A DNA stretch of 64,000 nucleotides from positions 43,637 through 107,636 of the forward strand of contig JAMCPL010000007.1 of NCBI GenBank assembly GCA_023379675.1. Reading direction: 5' to 3'. This stretch comes from Actinomycetota bacterium (GTDB lineage Bacteria; Actinomycetota; Acidimicrobiia; Acidimicrobiales; JAMCPL01). The position numbers and the translations under genes were made by a program. The notes beneath the pieces were generated by a model, which had not been told where the DNA came from, searched no databases, and saw nothing but the letters and a program-made list of their open reading frames with translations. Position 1 is the first letter of the stretch. Every line of letters begins with the position of its first letter. Below, in pieces: positions 40,233 through 48,519 of this stretch.

Positions 40233-40454
40233 ATGGCAGACTTCAATCCAGACGATATGACAGCACGATTCAAAGAACGCGCAGGTGCCGTCAAACGTAG
40301 AGGGATACCGCCAGTGGAAGGCCCGGAACGCCAGCAATTCATAGAGCAAGCTCGCCTTGATTACATGGACTTCGCCATGCTCGGAGATGCCACGGCGACG
40401 TTGGAAGACGGCATCTTGACGCTCAGAGTGGACCTGCGACCGTCACGGGCATAA
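40233..40454 (+). CDS. Small conserved-looking acidic protein
   Basis: 73 residues starting MADFNPDDMTARFKERAGAV, with a helical first half (RQQFIEQARLDYMDFAMLGD) and a beta-like end (ATLEDGILTLRVDLRP). The composition and a clean start look like a real gene, and I recall similar short proteins in actinobacterial genomes, but no function. It has no membrane segment or metal motif. It is probably expressed from a leaderless transcript. Confidence 0.7.
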   Translation: MADFNPDDMTARFKERAGAVKRRGIPPVEGPERQQFIEQARLDYMDFAMLGDATATLEDGILTLRVDLRPSRA

Positions 40455-40482
40455 CAACCGGTGTAGATTGGCATCTACCCAG

Positions 40483-40575
40483 ATGGGCGTCGGTGAACCT
40501 GCGATTATCACGGGCGCGGTAGCCGGCTACGCGTCAATCATCACAGCCATAGCAAACGGTGCCGCTAGAGCTTGA
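40483..40575 (+). CDS. Possible 30-residue hydrophobic peptide
   Basis: MGVGEPAIITGAVAGYASII plus a short Ala-rich end, one membrane-length segment without charged residues inside it. A 6-base hairpin (GTAGAT/ATCTAC) lies just upstream at 40463-40478. There is no ribosome site, and it overlaps the end of the convergent cold-shock-like gene by 11 bases. It resembles short holin-like or membrane peptides, but chance is possible. Confidence 0.25.
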   Translation: MGVGEPAIITGAVAGYASIITAIANGAARA

Positions 40576-40819
40576 TTATACCGGCGGCCTCCGGCATCCC
40601 GTAGTGCCCGGGCACCAACGAGAAGATAACGGGGGCACCAGGCTCGACATGCCGGGTCCCGTCTGCAACAGCGACACAATGAAAAGCAACCACATGTGAG
40701 CTAGCGGCTCCATTGCCCTTTAGCCCGGCGCCCGGTCCAACCTCTGAACTAGGTGACCAGGCAATCTCGCCGGTCCCCCGAGCTTCGTCAAAAGAAACTA
40801 CAGTGCCCTTGAAAACCAT
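40565..40819 (-). CDS. Cold-shock-domain-like protein
   Basis: 84 residues from ATG 40819, chosen over the track start because GGAGG lies 11 bases upstream. MVFKGTVVSFDEARGTGEIAW and the FHCVAVADGTRHVEPGAPVIFSL segment follow the cold-shock/OB-fold pattern, ending AAGIIKL. The RNP1 motif is weak (GTGEIAW instead of GFGFI), and an ~18-residue Gly/Ser insert separates the strands. It is the last gene of the PiT-rib-hisG run, 78 bases after hisG. Likely nucleic-acid binding. Confidence 0.7.
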   Translation of the reverse strand: MVFKGTVVSFDEARGTGEIAWSPSSEVGPGAGLKGNGAASSHVVAFHCVAVADGTRHVEPGAPVIFSLVPGHYGMPEAAGIIKL

Positions 40820-40897
40820 ACCCAAGACAACCTCCGATTCCAAGCACTCTGGTGAGCTAACATGCATGCTCTTCAAACAAAAGGGATCCCCTCCTGC

Positions 40898-41902
40898 TCA
40901 ATGCACAACCTTGGCTATCGGTATCTCGACAATGTCGCTTGCCCCCGCATCCTTCAGCTCAGGGATCAGCACGTTCACATTGCTCTTAGGTACCACCGTT
41001 TCAACTGCATACCCGCCTCTGCCGGCCAGCTCTGAGATGGTAGGCGATTTCATTGATGGAAGCAGGTCCAGCACGGCAGGCAGGCTATCCTTTATGACGT
41101 TGAGCTTTATGAGCACCTTGCCGCGGGCTTCGAGCGCACCGCTAAGCAACGTCATGATCTGCTCCATGGCATGCAGCATGCCGGCATCCTTGACGCTCTC
41201 GCGATTGGCAATCAGCTCCGTGCGGGACACCAGTAAAGTGGATATTATCTTCAGGCCGGCAGCCCGGAGCGCCCTACCCGTCTCAGTGATCTCCACCACA
41301 GCATCTACAATGTCAGGTACCTTCGCCTCGGTAGCGCCATAAGAAAGCTGTATGTCCGCATCGATGCCCAACTTGTCAACGAATCGACGGGTCAACTGCG
41401 GGTATTCTGTGGAAATCGACATCTTCTGCGGTAAATCCCGCGCATCAGCGACCGGCGAATCCGCTGGTACGGCAAGGACCACCCTGATAGGATTGCTGGT
41501 CGCCTTGGAGTAAGCCAGCTCTCCGAGAGACACTACGTCCGCGCCAGTCTCCTCTATCCAATCCCTGCCTGTTATTCCTAAATCAAAAAGTCCCTTCTCT
41601 ACATAAATGGGTATCTCCTGTGGCCGCAGTATCCTCACTTCTCCTATACGCGGGTCATCCACGATCGCTCTGTAATCGACGCCAGAGCTCCTCACTACGC
41701 CGAGATCAGCAGCCTCGAACAGATCGAACGTCGCCTTCTCCAACGATCCTTTGGGCAGCACCAACCTCAATCCTCCGGGACCGGCGACATCCGCACCTTG
41801 TATCCCTCCGTACTGCTTCCTTGCACCCTGGGGAACAATGGAACCAGGTCCAACCTCCTCCTTCATGGCTACCTCAGGGGCTTGCCAGGCGCCATCGGTC
41901 AT
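40898..41902 (-). CDS. hisG: ATP phosphoribosyltransferase, long form
   Basis: First step of histidine synthesis. LRLVLPKGSLEKATFDLFEAA, FDLGITGRDWIEE, the PRPP region (VDAVVEITETGRALRAAG) and a C-terminal ACT/PII-like domain (~255-334, LIKLNVIKDSLPAVLDLLPSMKSPT) mark the histidine-regulated long form, so no HisZ is needed. 334 residues includes a ~45-residue N-terminal extension. Start ATG 41902 overlaps the ribH stop by 4 bases, supporting coupling. No other his gene is present here. Confidence 0.93.
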   Translation of the reverse strand: MTDGAWQAPEVAMKEEVGPGSIVPQGARKQYGGIQGADVAGPGGLRLVLPKGSLEKATFDLFEAADLGVVRSSGVDYRAIVDDPRIGEVRILRPQEIPIYVEKGLFDLGITGRDWIEETGADVVSLGELAYSKATSNPIRVVLAVPADSPVADARDLPQKMSISTEYPQLTRRFVDKLGIDADIQLSYGATEAKVPDIVDAVVEITETGRALRAAGLKIISTLLVSRTELIANRESVKDAGMLHAMEQIMTLLSGALEARGKVLIKLNVIKDSLPAVLDLLPSMKSPTISELAGRGGYAVETVVPKSNVNVLIPELKDAGASDIVEIPIAKVVH

Positions 41903-42465
41903 GATGATCGACGCCCTGTCGCCGCCAGCTGCCTCACCATCAGATCGACCATCTCAAGTGCTGCCATCACTGATTCGTATCCCTTGTTGCCAGGGCCACT
42001 ACCCGATCTCTCCATTGCCTGTTCCAGATTATCCGTGGTAAGAACGCCAAAGACGATCGGCGTGTCCGTCTCCAGCCCAACCTGGCGGATACCAGCCGCA
42101 CACTCGCCTGCCACATAATCGAAATGAGGAGTACCTCCTCTGATGACAGCCCCAAGACACACGATAGCGTCAAAGGTACCTCCTCTGGCCATCCTGCGAG
42201 CGGTAATCGGTATCTCGAATGCACCTGGCACCCAAGAAACCGTAACCAGCTTGCCACTTATGCCGCTGGCCTCCAATGCATCGAGAGCTCCACGCAACAA
42301 TCGCAAGGTAATCGACCCGTTGAAAGTCGAGCAGACCACACCTACTCTGGCCCCCCTGGCGGCGCCTATGGCGGGCACCCCACGCAAGCATGACCCGACC
42401 GTACCTTCCAGCCATGCCCAATCATCTTGAGATATGCCTTCAACCGGATCAGAGGACATCGTCAA
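41899..42465 (-). CDS. ribH: 6,7-dimethyl-8-ribityllumazine synthase
   Basis: Condenses the ribitylamino pyrimidine with dihydroxybutanone phosphate. Conserved VGVVCSTFNGSIT, VPGAFEIPITARRM, CLGAVIRGGTPHFDYVAGE with the catalytic His, and FGVLTTDNLEQAMERSG. 188 residues, ~30 longer than usual at the N-terminus. It overlaps ribBA by 17 bases and hisG by 4. Confidence 0.96.
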   Translation of the reverse strand: MTMSSDPVEGISQDDWAWLEGTVGSCLRGVPAIGAARGARVGVVCSTFNGSITLRLLRGALDALEASGISGKLVTVSWVPGAFEIPITARRMARGGTFDAIVCLGAVIRGGTPHFDYVAGECAAGIRQVGLETDTPIVFGVLTTDNLEQAMERSGSGPGNKGYESVMAALEMVDLMVRQLAATGRRSS

Positions 42466-43675
42466 GCCCTTCTATCAAGTGCCCCATGCGTTCACGTTTG
42501 GTACGCAGGTACTCGATATTCTCTGGATTGGCCAGCGGTGGAAGAGCGACCCGCTCGACGATTTCCAACCCGAAACCCTCCAGCCCGCCGTACTTGAGAG
42601 GATTGTTGGTCATGAGCCTCATCCTGGTAACCCCCAAGTCAGCAAGTATCTGCGAGCCGATCCCATACTCACGGGTATCTACGGGGAGGCCCAACTCAAG
42701 ATTGGCGTCGACGGTGTCTCGACCCTGCTCCTGCAGGCTGTACGCTCTCATCTTGTGCCCCAGGCCTATCCCCCTGCCTTCGTGTCCCCTCAAATAGACT
42801 ACGACTCCCCTGCCTGCATCACCGATGAGCCTGAGTGCCTGGTCCAGCTGCACGCCACAGTCGCAACGCAGCGATCCGAACACATCTCCAGTCAGGCACT
42901 CGGAATGCACCCGCACCAGCACCGGTTCATCGACGGCCACCTCACCCTTTACAAGCGCAAAATGCTGCTCGCCATCAAGCACGGACTCGTAGACGTATCC
43001 ATCACATTCACCTATATCTGTAGGTATCCTGGCCTTGGCAATCAGTTTCACCAGCTTCTCCGTGCGCCGCCTGTATTTGATCAGATCAGCAATCGAAATC
43101 AGCGGTATGTCATGTTTCTCAGCAAATAACTCCAGCTCAGGTAGTCTCGCCATAGTTTTCTTGTTCTCGCTCACTATCTCGCAAAGCACTCCCGCCGGAT
43201 ACATGCCGGCGGCTTTGGCAAGATCTACGGAGGCTTCCGTATGGCCACCTCTCTTGAGCACGCCTCCAACGGAATACCGTAGCGGGAACACATGCCCCGG
43301 CCTGTTGAGGTCATCAGGCTTGGTGGAAGCATCGGTAAGGGCCTTGATGGTCGCCGCCCTGTCACTGGCTGAGATGCCGGAACTGGTCCCATGCGCCAGA
43401 TCCACGCTTACAGTGAAGGCGGTCTTCTGCGATTCGGTATTGGCCCATGGCTGGACCATGAGCGGCAGGTTCAACTCTTCGAGGCGGTCGGGGGTGAGCG
43501 GAACGCATATCACGCCTGAAGTATGTTCAAGAAAGAATGCCACCTTCTCAGAGGTGATGGCCTCTGCTGCCATGATCAGGTCACCCTCGTTCTCACGGTC
43601 CTCGTCGTCTACGACGACGAGGACGCCACCATTGCCTATAACCTCAATAGCCTCTTCTATGCTCGAGAACGCCAC
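42449..43675 (-). CDS. ribBA: Bifunctional DHBP synthase / GTP cyclohydrolase II
   Basis: 408 residues. The N-terminal RibB domain has VVDDEDRENEGDLIMAAE, the EHTSGVICVPL motif and GHVFPLR. The C-terminal RibA domain has the zinc Cys cluster in CLTGDVFGSLRCDCG, the RGHEGRGIGL loop and LTNNPLKYGGLEGFGLE. It supplies both precursors of the riboflavin pathway. It overlaps ribD by 19 bases and ribH by 17. Confidence 0.97.
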   Translation of the reverse strand: MAFSSIEEAIEVIGNGGVLVVVDDEDRENEGDLIMAAEAITSEKVAFFLEHTSGVICVPLTPDRLEELNLPLMVQPWANTESQKTAFTVSVDLAHGTSSGISASDRAATIKALTDASTKPDDLNRPGHVFPLRYSVGGVLKRGGHTEASVDLAKAAGMYPAGVLCEIVSENKKTMARLPELELFAEKHDIPLISIADLIKYRRRTEKLVKLIAKARIPTDIGECDGYVYESVLDGEQHFALVKGEVAVDEPVLVRVHSECLTGDVFGSLRCDCGVQLDQALRLIGDAGRGVVVYLRGHEGRGIGLGHKMRAYSLQEQGRDTVDANLELGLPVDTREYGIGSQILADLGVTRMRLMTNNPLKYGGLEGFGLEIVERVALPPLANPENIEYLRTKRERMGHLIEGLDDVL

Positions 43676-44691
43676 CTGGCTGCCTCCTGTGGTTCAACGT
43701 CTACCCTGATATCATCTCCCAGCCTAGTCACAGACACAAGTCTCCCCCGCCACACTGACTCGACGGACGGGGCGCCAGCGCCCCGGAAAAGCGGCACACC
43801 ATCGTCGCCTCCAAAGAAGGCGGGAGCCATGTAAAGAATATATCTGTCAACCAATCCCGCCATGTGAAACTCACGCGCCGTGTAAGCGCCCCCCTCCACC
43901 AGCACCTGGAGGCATCCCTCTCGCCCCAGGTCAGCCAGTAGATCTTCGACATCGCCTTGAAACTCCTTCGCTGGAAACACTCTGGCGCCACTTGGCGCCC
44001 TGCCGAGCACCACCCTGAGCGGCATGCGAGCCGGTACAGGCACCGTCCTGGCTGTGAGTTCAGGATCATCCACACGTATAGTACCCGCTCCAGTAATTAT
44101 AGCATCACAACGCGCCCTCAGTCTGTGGACATCATCACGTGCATCAGGACCAGTGATCCACTTGGATGTCCCGTCAGGAGCAGCTATACGGCCATCGAGC
44201 GTGCTGCCGAGTTTCAGGATCACCCATGGTAATCCTGTCAGGCGATGTTTCAGATACGGCTCGAGCAATGCCTGCGCCGGAAGCTCCTGCACACCGGTCT
44301 CCACCTCCACTCCGGCACTCTTCAACTTGTCGATCCCCGCACCATTGACCTTGGGATCGGGATCCACCAAGGCTATCACCACGCGTTTCACCCCCGATCT
44401 GATTATCCGTTCTGTGCAGGGTGGGGTACGACCGTGATGGCAGCAGGGCTCCAGTGTCACGTAAAGCGTCGATCCTATTGCTTTAGCGCCTGATAGCTCG
44501 AGGGTGTCCAGCGCAACTACTTCCGCATGCCTCCCGCCTGGAGGTTCGGTTGCACCTTCGAAAACCCTTCCATCGGCGGTCACCACCACAGCACCGACCC
44601 AGGGATTCGGCGACGTCGTACCGGCACGCAACCTGGCCAAGTCAAGCGCCCGGGCCATCCGATCGGAGTCACGGGTGTCCTCGCTCTCCAT
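43657..44691 (-). CDS. ribD: Riboflavin deaminase/reductase RibD
   Basis: 344 residues. The N-terminal deaminase domain has the zinc motif HAE (GGRHAEVVALD) and PCCHHGRTPPCTE; the C-terminal reductase domain has LGSTLDGRIAAPDGTSKWITG and the DAIITGAGTIRVDDPELTAR segment. Start ATG 44691 comes directly after the DUF47 stop. No riboflavin synthase alpha (ribE) gene lies between ribD and ribBA, where many genomes have it, and no FMN riboswitch precedes ribD because the DUF47 gene abuts it. Confidence 0.95.
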   Translation of the reverse strand: MESEDTRDSDRMARALDLARLRAGTTSPNPWVGAVVVTADGRVFEGATEPPGGRHAEVVALDTLELSGAKAIGSTLYVTLEPCCHHGRTPPCTERIIRSGVKRVVIALVDPDPKVNGAGIDKLKSAGVEVETGVQELPAQALLEPYLKHRLTGLPWVILKLGSTLDGRIAAPDGTSKWITGPDARDDVHRLRARCDAIITGAGTIRVDDPELTARTVPVPARMPLRVVLGRAPSGARVFPAKEFQGDVEDLLADLGREGCLQVLVEGGAYTAREFHMAGLVDRYILYMAPAFFGGDDGVPLFRGAGAPSVESVWRGRLVSVTRLGDDIRVDVEPQEAARWRSRA

Positions 44692-45450
44692 CTACGCTGA
44701 CCCCAGTACCACATACCACAACCTATCCGAGACTCCCGAAACCAGGTCAGCCGCACGGGCATAGGAACGGTACATCTCACGGCATACAAAGACTTCCTTC
44801 AGATCGGCATTGTCACGCAACCCTGCCATGGCCTGCCTGTAACCGTACTCCACGGCTCTGGCCGAACGCACAGCCTTGTCGGCCGCCTTGCCTGCCTCGT
44901 CATGGTCCCTTTGCAGGAAGCCGAATCCTTGACCAAGATGGGACATTCCGGTACTGAGGTGCCCTCCCATGAATGCCGCGTACTTGTCCGGCGTCCATCC
45001 AAGCGCCTCCGCCTCGCGCACGATGTTCTTTGCGGCATTCACCACCCTGTCGCATCGCTCCGACAGTACGTACAGGTCTTCCTGGTCGATAGGAGTGACG
45101 AGCACGCCGCGAAGGGTGACGAGCAACGACTTCCTGGCATCATCGGCCTTGTGCTCAAGGTCTCTGACCGCTTTTGCAAATTCCTGACCACCACCGGCGG
45201 ACCACCGCGAGAAGGCAGCCAATGCATCGATGCTTACCTTGCCCTGCTCGACAAGCTGCACTACGACATCAGAGTCTGTAGGTTCGAGCAATCTCCTCCA
45301 CCATCTGGATTTGCTGTCCTGACCCAGAAGCGCTGCCCGCCGACCTCCCCGGCTGACCCTGCCGTTCTGGCTATCCTGGCCGTTCTGGCTATCCTGGCCG
45401 TTCTGGCTATCCTGGCCCTTCTGGCTATCCTGGCCGTCGCTCATCACCAT
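44692..45450 (-). CDS. DUF47/PhoU-like partner of the phosphate permease
   Basis: 252 residues, all-helical PhoU-like fold: VVQLVEQGKVSIDALAAFSRW, KAVRDLEHKADDARKSLLVTLRG, VLVTPIDQEDLYVLSERCDRVVNAAKN. Family members sit next to Pit transporters and modulate them. The N-terminus carries a four-unit GQDSQ(N/K) tandem repeat that the fold does not need. It starts at the pit stop and ends at the ribD start, with no spacing. Confidence 0.88.
   Translation of the reverse strand: MVMSDGQDSQKGQDSQNGQDSQNGQDSQNGRVSRGGRRAALLGQDSKSRWWRRLLEPTDSDVVVQLVEQGKVSIDALAAFSRWSAGGGQEFAKAVRDLEHKADDARKSLLVTLRGVLVTPIDQEDLYVLSERCDRVVNAAKNIVREAEALGWTPDKYAAFMGGHLSTGMSHLGQGFGFLQRDHDEAGKAADKAVRSARAVEYGYRQAMAGLRDNADLKEVFVCREMYRSYARAADLVSGVSDRLWYVVLGSA
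45362..45433. repeat. Four tandem 18-base units in the DUF47 gene
   Basis: CCGTTCTGGCTATCCTGG repeated four times (the fourth with one change), encoding GQDSQN-type hexapeptides near the protein N-terminus. Near-perfect identity suggests recent expansion or slippage. Confidence 0.95.
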
Positions 45451-46470
45451 CTATCGTACTCCACCTGCCAGCCTCCACCCCCAGAACAGCAGGAATCCCC
45501 CCAACGCGCAGGCTGGAACCGTGATAACCCAAGCCCACAGTACGATCTCCACCTCCCGCCAGCGTACATGATGACGGCGCCTGACCATGCCTGCTCCTAC
45601 CATCCCAGACGTCACGACTGCAGAGGTGGAGACCGGTATGCCCATCAGTGCCGTGCCGAGTATGACCGCTGCAGCCGTTGCCTGGGTAGTAACCCCTTCT
45701 ATGGGCCCGCCACGGTACAAGCCGCGAGATACCGTTCTTATGATCCTCCTGCCTCCTATAGCCGTTGCCACTGCAAGTGCAAGACCGCATACCACCTTGA
45801 TCCACCAGGCAATGGCTACGTCATGAAGCCCGCTTGTACCCGCAACAGCAACCACCATGATGCCCATGGCCTTCTGGCCATCGTTGGTGCCGTCAGCGAT
45901 GCCCACCCAGGCCGCCATCGCCCAGGTACCGAGGCGTACCGGCCTGATCGCACCTCGCCGGAAGCGCCAATCCGGATGGTAGACACCCAGGGAAATCAGA
46001 GCGGCAAGCAGGCCGCCCGCGAACGGGGCAAGGAAGATCCCGCCCAACACTCCCAGGATACCAGTGACATGAAATCCACTCGCGTGGAACCAATTGATGG
46101 AGCCAAATCCCCTGGCTGCCACACCTGCACCGGCAAGACCCCCAACCAGGCCAACGCTGGCACTGACGGGTAACCCACGGCGCGCTGCTACCAGAGTAAA
46201 TACAGCTGACACAATACAGCCCATGCCAAGAGCAGCTACAAGCAGTGATGGAGGCAAACTGACAAGGCCCACTATCGTCCTTGCCACCGCAAGCCCCGCT
46301 ACAAGTGCACCGGCAAAATGCCACAGCACCGACCAGGCCAGGATACCTCTGTAAGGACCCGCTCGACCAGCAACGAGCGAGGCAGTTGCATTGGGTGCGT
46401 CGCTTACCCCTAGCAGTGTGGCCAGAAGCAGCGCCCCTATCACAGCAAGTATCTCAGAAGCCATGCTCAA
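45451..46470 (-). CDS. pit: PiT-family inorganic phosphate transporter
   Basis: 339 residues with about nine to ten membrane spans. Both PiT signature repeats are visible: GVSDAPNATASLV near the N-terminus and GIADGTNDGQKAMGIM in the second half, plus PVSTSAVVTSGMVG. Proton- or cation-driven phosphate symport is expected. The TTG start (46470) has GGAGGA about 10 bases upstream; ATG 46464 is the alternative. It is the first gene of the run that continues through DUF47, ribD, ribBA, ribH and hisG, divergent from the ilv promoter. Confidence 0.9.
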   Translation of the reverse strand: MSMASEILAVIGALLLATLLGVSDAPNATASLVAGRAGPYRGILAWSVLWHFAGALVAGLAVARTIVGLVSLPPSLLVAALGMGCIVSAVFTLVAARRGLPVSASVGLVGGLAGAGVAARGFGSINWFHASGFHVTGILGVLGGIFLAPFAGGLLAALISLGVYHPDWRFRRGAIRPVRLGTWAMAAWVGIADGTNDGQKAMGIMVVAVAGTSGLHDVAIAWWIKVVCGLALAVATAIGGRRIIRTVSRGLYRGGPIEGVTTQATAAAVILGTALMGIPVSTSAVVTSGMVGAGMVRRRHHVRWREVEIVLWAWVITVPACALGGFLLFWGWRLAGGVR

Positions 46471-46507
46471 TCATAGCCATTCCTCCATGATTTTTTCCGG
46501 AACGCGC

Positions 46508-46535
46508 TTGATTTCTCCTACCGGCAGTGTATAAT
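46508..46535 (+). promoter_or_regulatory. Strong sigma-70-type promoter of the ilvBN leader
   Basis: TTGATT (46508-46513), 16-base spacer, perfect TATAAT (46530-46535). The transcript start should be near 46542, three or so bases before the leader-peptide ATG (46545). Confidence 0.75.
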
Positions 46536-46544
46536 GGAATCGAA

Positions 46545-46592
46545 ATGGAAAACAGCTCGGCATGTAAACTTGTAGTAGTACTGACCACATAG
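46545..46592 (+). CDS. Leader peptide of the ilvBN operon
   Basis: Fifteen codons: MENSSACKLVVVLTT, stop TAG at 46590-46592. The Leu-Val-Val-Val-Leu run followed by two Thr is what a branched-chain amino acid attenuation peptide looks like. Its stop abuts the first leader hairpin, and an intrinsic terminator follows before ilvB. Starved ribosomes would pause on the CTT GTA GTA GTA CTG codons. It is far below the ORF-track cutoff. Confidence 0.8.
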   Translation: MENSSACKLVVVLTT

Positions 46593-46622
46593 CGTACGTC
46601 GCCGTATCAAGACACGTACGCT
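46591..46622 (+). promoter_or_regulatory. Leader hairpin between the peptide and the terminator
   Basis: Perfect 9-base arms AGCGTACGT (46591-46599) and ACGTACGCT (46614-46622) around a 14-base loop. It starts at the leader-peptide stop codon and ends one base before the terminator stem. The GTAC words also occur in the leader codons, which may allow alternative pairing. Confidence 0.65.
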
Positions 46623-46623
46623 C

Positions 46624-46647
46624 AACCTCCCGAAAGGGAGGTTTTTT
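46624..46647 (+). terminator. Intrinsic terminator (attenuator) ahead of ilvB
   Basis: AACCTCCC-GAAA-GGGAGGTT followed by a run of T (46642-46647). It stands between the ilv promoter and ilvB on the same strand, about 90 bases before the ilvB start, so it must be conditionally read through. Confidence 0.88.
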
Positions 46648-46737
46648 AGTGGGAAAATTACTTGGGGCACCACCCGAACCTGGTTCACTCGGAAGGGTAC
46701 CACCTGGATGAGCAGCCAAAATGAAAGGAGAGCAGGA

Positions 46738-48519
46738 ATGGAGATCACAGGAGCACAGGCACTTGTCAAGAGCCTGGAGATGGAAGGCGTCGAGGTTGTG
46801 TTCGGCATGCCCGGTGGAGCGATACTGCCCGTATACGATCCATTGCTGGACACGCCGATACGCCACATCCTCGTGCGCCACGAGCAGGGGGCGGGTCATG
46901 CGGCGGAAGGATACGCTCATGCCACAGGACGCCCTGGTGTGGCCATTGTCACCAGCGGTCCCGCAGCAACAAATATCGTTACGGCCCTGTCTGACGCCTA
47001 CATGGACTCCATCCCGATAGTGGTCATAACCGGACAGGTCGCACGCCCGCTTATCGGAACAGACGCTTTCCAGGAATCCGATACGACGGGAATCACCATG
47101 GCGGTGACCAAGCACAACTGGCTTGTAACGGATCCGAACGAGATACCTGAAACCATTGCGGCTGCGTTCCATATTGCCACCACCGGCAGGCCAGGACCAG
47201 TACTGGTGGATCTTCCCAAGGATGTCACGAACGCACTGATGGAATGGCACTGGCCCGCATCCCCGGAGGAACTGGATCTTCCCGGATACCATCCGGTAAC
47301 ACGTGGAGATCCTTCCCTGGTTGCCAAAGCGGCAGAAATGATCGGTTCTGCGAAACGTCCCGTCCTGTACGTGGGGGGCGGGGTAATCAAGTCACATGGT
47401 TCCGAGGCATTACTCGATCTGGCGAACAGGACAGGCATACCGGTGGTCACAACGTTGATGGCGAGAAGCGCTTTCCCGAGTGCCCATCCACTCAGTCTCG
47501 GGATGCCCGGTATGCACGGCAACTACACGGCAGTAACCGCCATGCAGAAGTCCGACTTGCTCATAGCACTCGGCGCTCGATTCGATGACCGGGTCACCGG
47601 CAGGTTGGACGGTTTTGCCACAGAAGCTAAAGTCATCCATATCGACATAGACCCTGCCGAGTTTGGCAAGATACGCAAGCCGGATGTGGCCATATGCGGC
47701 GACTGCCGGCTGGTTACCGGACAGCTGATAGATGCGCTGGAGGATCTGGGGATGGGTCCGGTCGACGCACGACCCGATGACGGCGGTACCTCGAAGTACG
47801 CGCCGAGATTCCCCGACCAGCTATCAGAGTGGATGGATACCATCCGTGAATGGCAATCCAAGTACCCCTTGACCTACAACGAGGCCCGGGAAGGCGAGAT
47901 GCTCAAGCCGCAGATGGTCATAGAGACCTTGAGGGAGTTGACGCCAGATGACACCGTCCTCGTTACCGGAGTTGGCCAGCATCAGATGTGGGCGTCACTG
48001 TTCTGGCAGTTCAGGCTTCCAAATACGTTTGTCACCTCCGGCGGGCTTGGTACCATGGGCTTTGCGGTTCCAGCAGCCATAGGAGCGAAGGTGGGACGGC
48101 CTGACCGGATGGTCTGGGCCATTGATGGTGATGGATGTTTCCAGATGACCGCGCAGGAACTGGTCACTGCATCTGCAGAGGGCATTCCCGTCAAGATCGC
48201 CATACTAAACAACGCATATCTGGGCATGGTCCGCCAATGGCAAGAGATGTTCTACGAGGAACGCTATTCGGAGGTATACCTCTCTCCCGACTTGCCTGAC
48301 TACGTCAAGTGGGCCGAAGCAATGGGATGCGTCGGCCTGCGAGTCGACTCCCCCGAAGAAGTGGCGCCTGCAATCGAGAAGGCCAACGCCATCAATGACA
48401 GGCCGGTGGTCATTGACTTCAGGACAGATGCATTTGAAAAGGTGTACCCTATGGTGCCTGCTGGTGCATCGAATGACGATATCCTACTCTTTCCTGGACA
48501 GGCTGGGGAGGACCGATGA
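46738..48519 (+). CDS. ilvB: Acetolactate synthase large subunit
   Basis: TPP/FAD enzyme for the first common step of valine, leucine and isoleucine synthesis. The catalytic Glu is in RHEQGAGHAAEGYA, the ThDP motif is GDGCFQMTAQELVTA ending in ILNN, and the FAD region GARFDDRVTGRLDGF is present. ATG 46738 (MEITGAQALVK) is preferred over the track start because AAAGGAG lies 7 bases upstream; it gives 593 residues. It overlaps ilvN by 4 bases. ilvC is not in the window. Confidence 0.97.
   Translation: MEITGAQALVKSLEMEGVEVVFGMPGGAILPVYDPLLDTPIRHILVRHEQGAGHAAEGYAHATGRPGVAIVTSGPAATNIVTALSDAYMDSIPIVVITGQVARPLIGTDAFQESDTTGITMAVTKHNWLVTDPNEIPETIAAAFHIATTGRPGPVLVDLPKDVTNALMEWHWPASPEELDLPGYHPVTRGDPSLVAKAAEMIGSAKRPVLYVGGGVIKSHGSEALLDLANRTGIPVVTTLMARSAFPSAHPLSLGMPGMHGNYTAVTAMQKSDLLIALGARFDDRVTGRLDGFATEAKVIHIDIDPAEFGKIRKPDVAICGDCRLVTGQLIDALEDLGMGPVDARPDDGGTSKYAPRFPDQLSEWMDTIREWQSKYPLTYNEAREGEMLKPQMVIETLRELTPDDTVLVTGVGQHQMWASLFWQFRLPNTFVTSGGLGTMGFAVPAAIGAKVGRPDRMVWAIDGDGCFQMTAQELVTASAEGIPVKIAILNNAYLGMVRQWQEMFYEERYSEVYLSPDLPDYVKWAEAMGCVGLRVDSPEEVAPAIEKANAINDRPVVIDFRTDAFEKVYPMVPAGASNDDILLFPGQAGEDR

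Noticed and set aside
44902-46173. 423-codon plus-strand ORF opposite DUF47 and pit
   Set aside because: Shadow ORF; the minus-strand frames carry unambiguous PiT and DUF47 motifs.
46678-46712. T-box-like word AGGGTACCACC before ilvB
   Set aside because: The T-box consensus needs GGN before ACC and a position before the terminator; here it lies after the terminator, and the leader peptide explains the control better.
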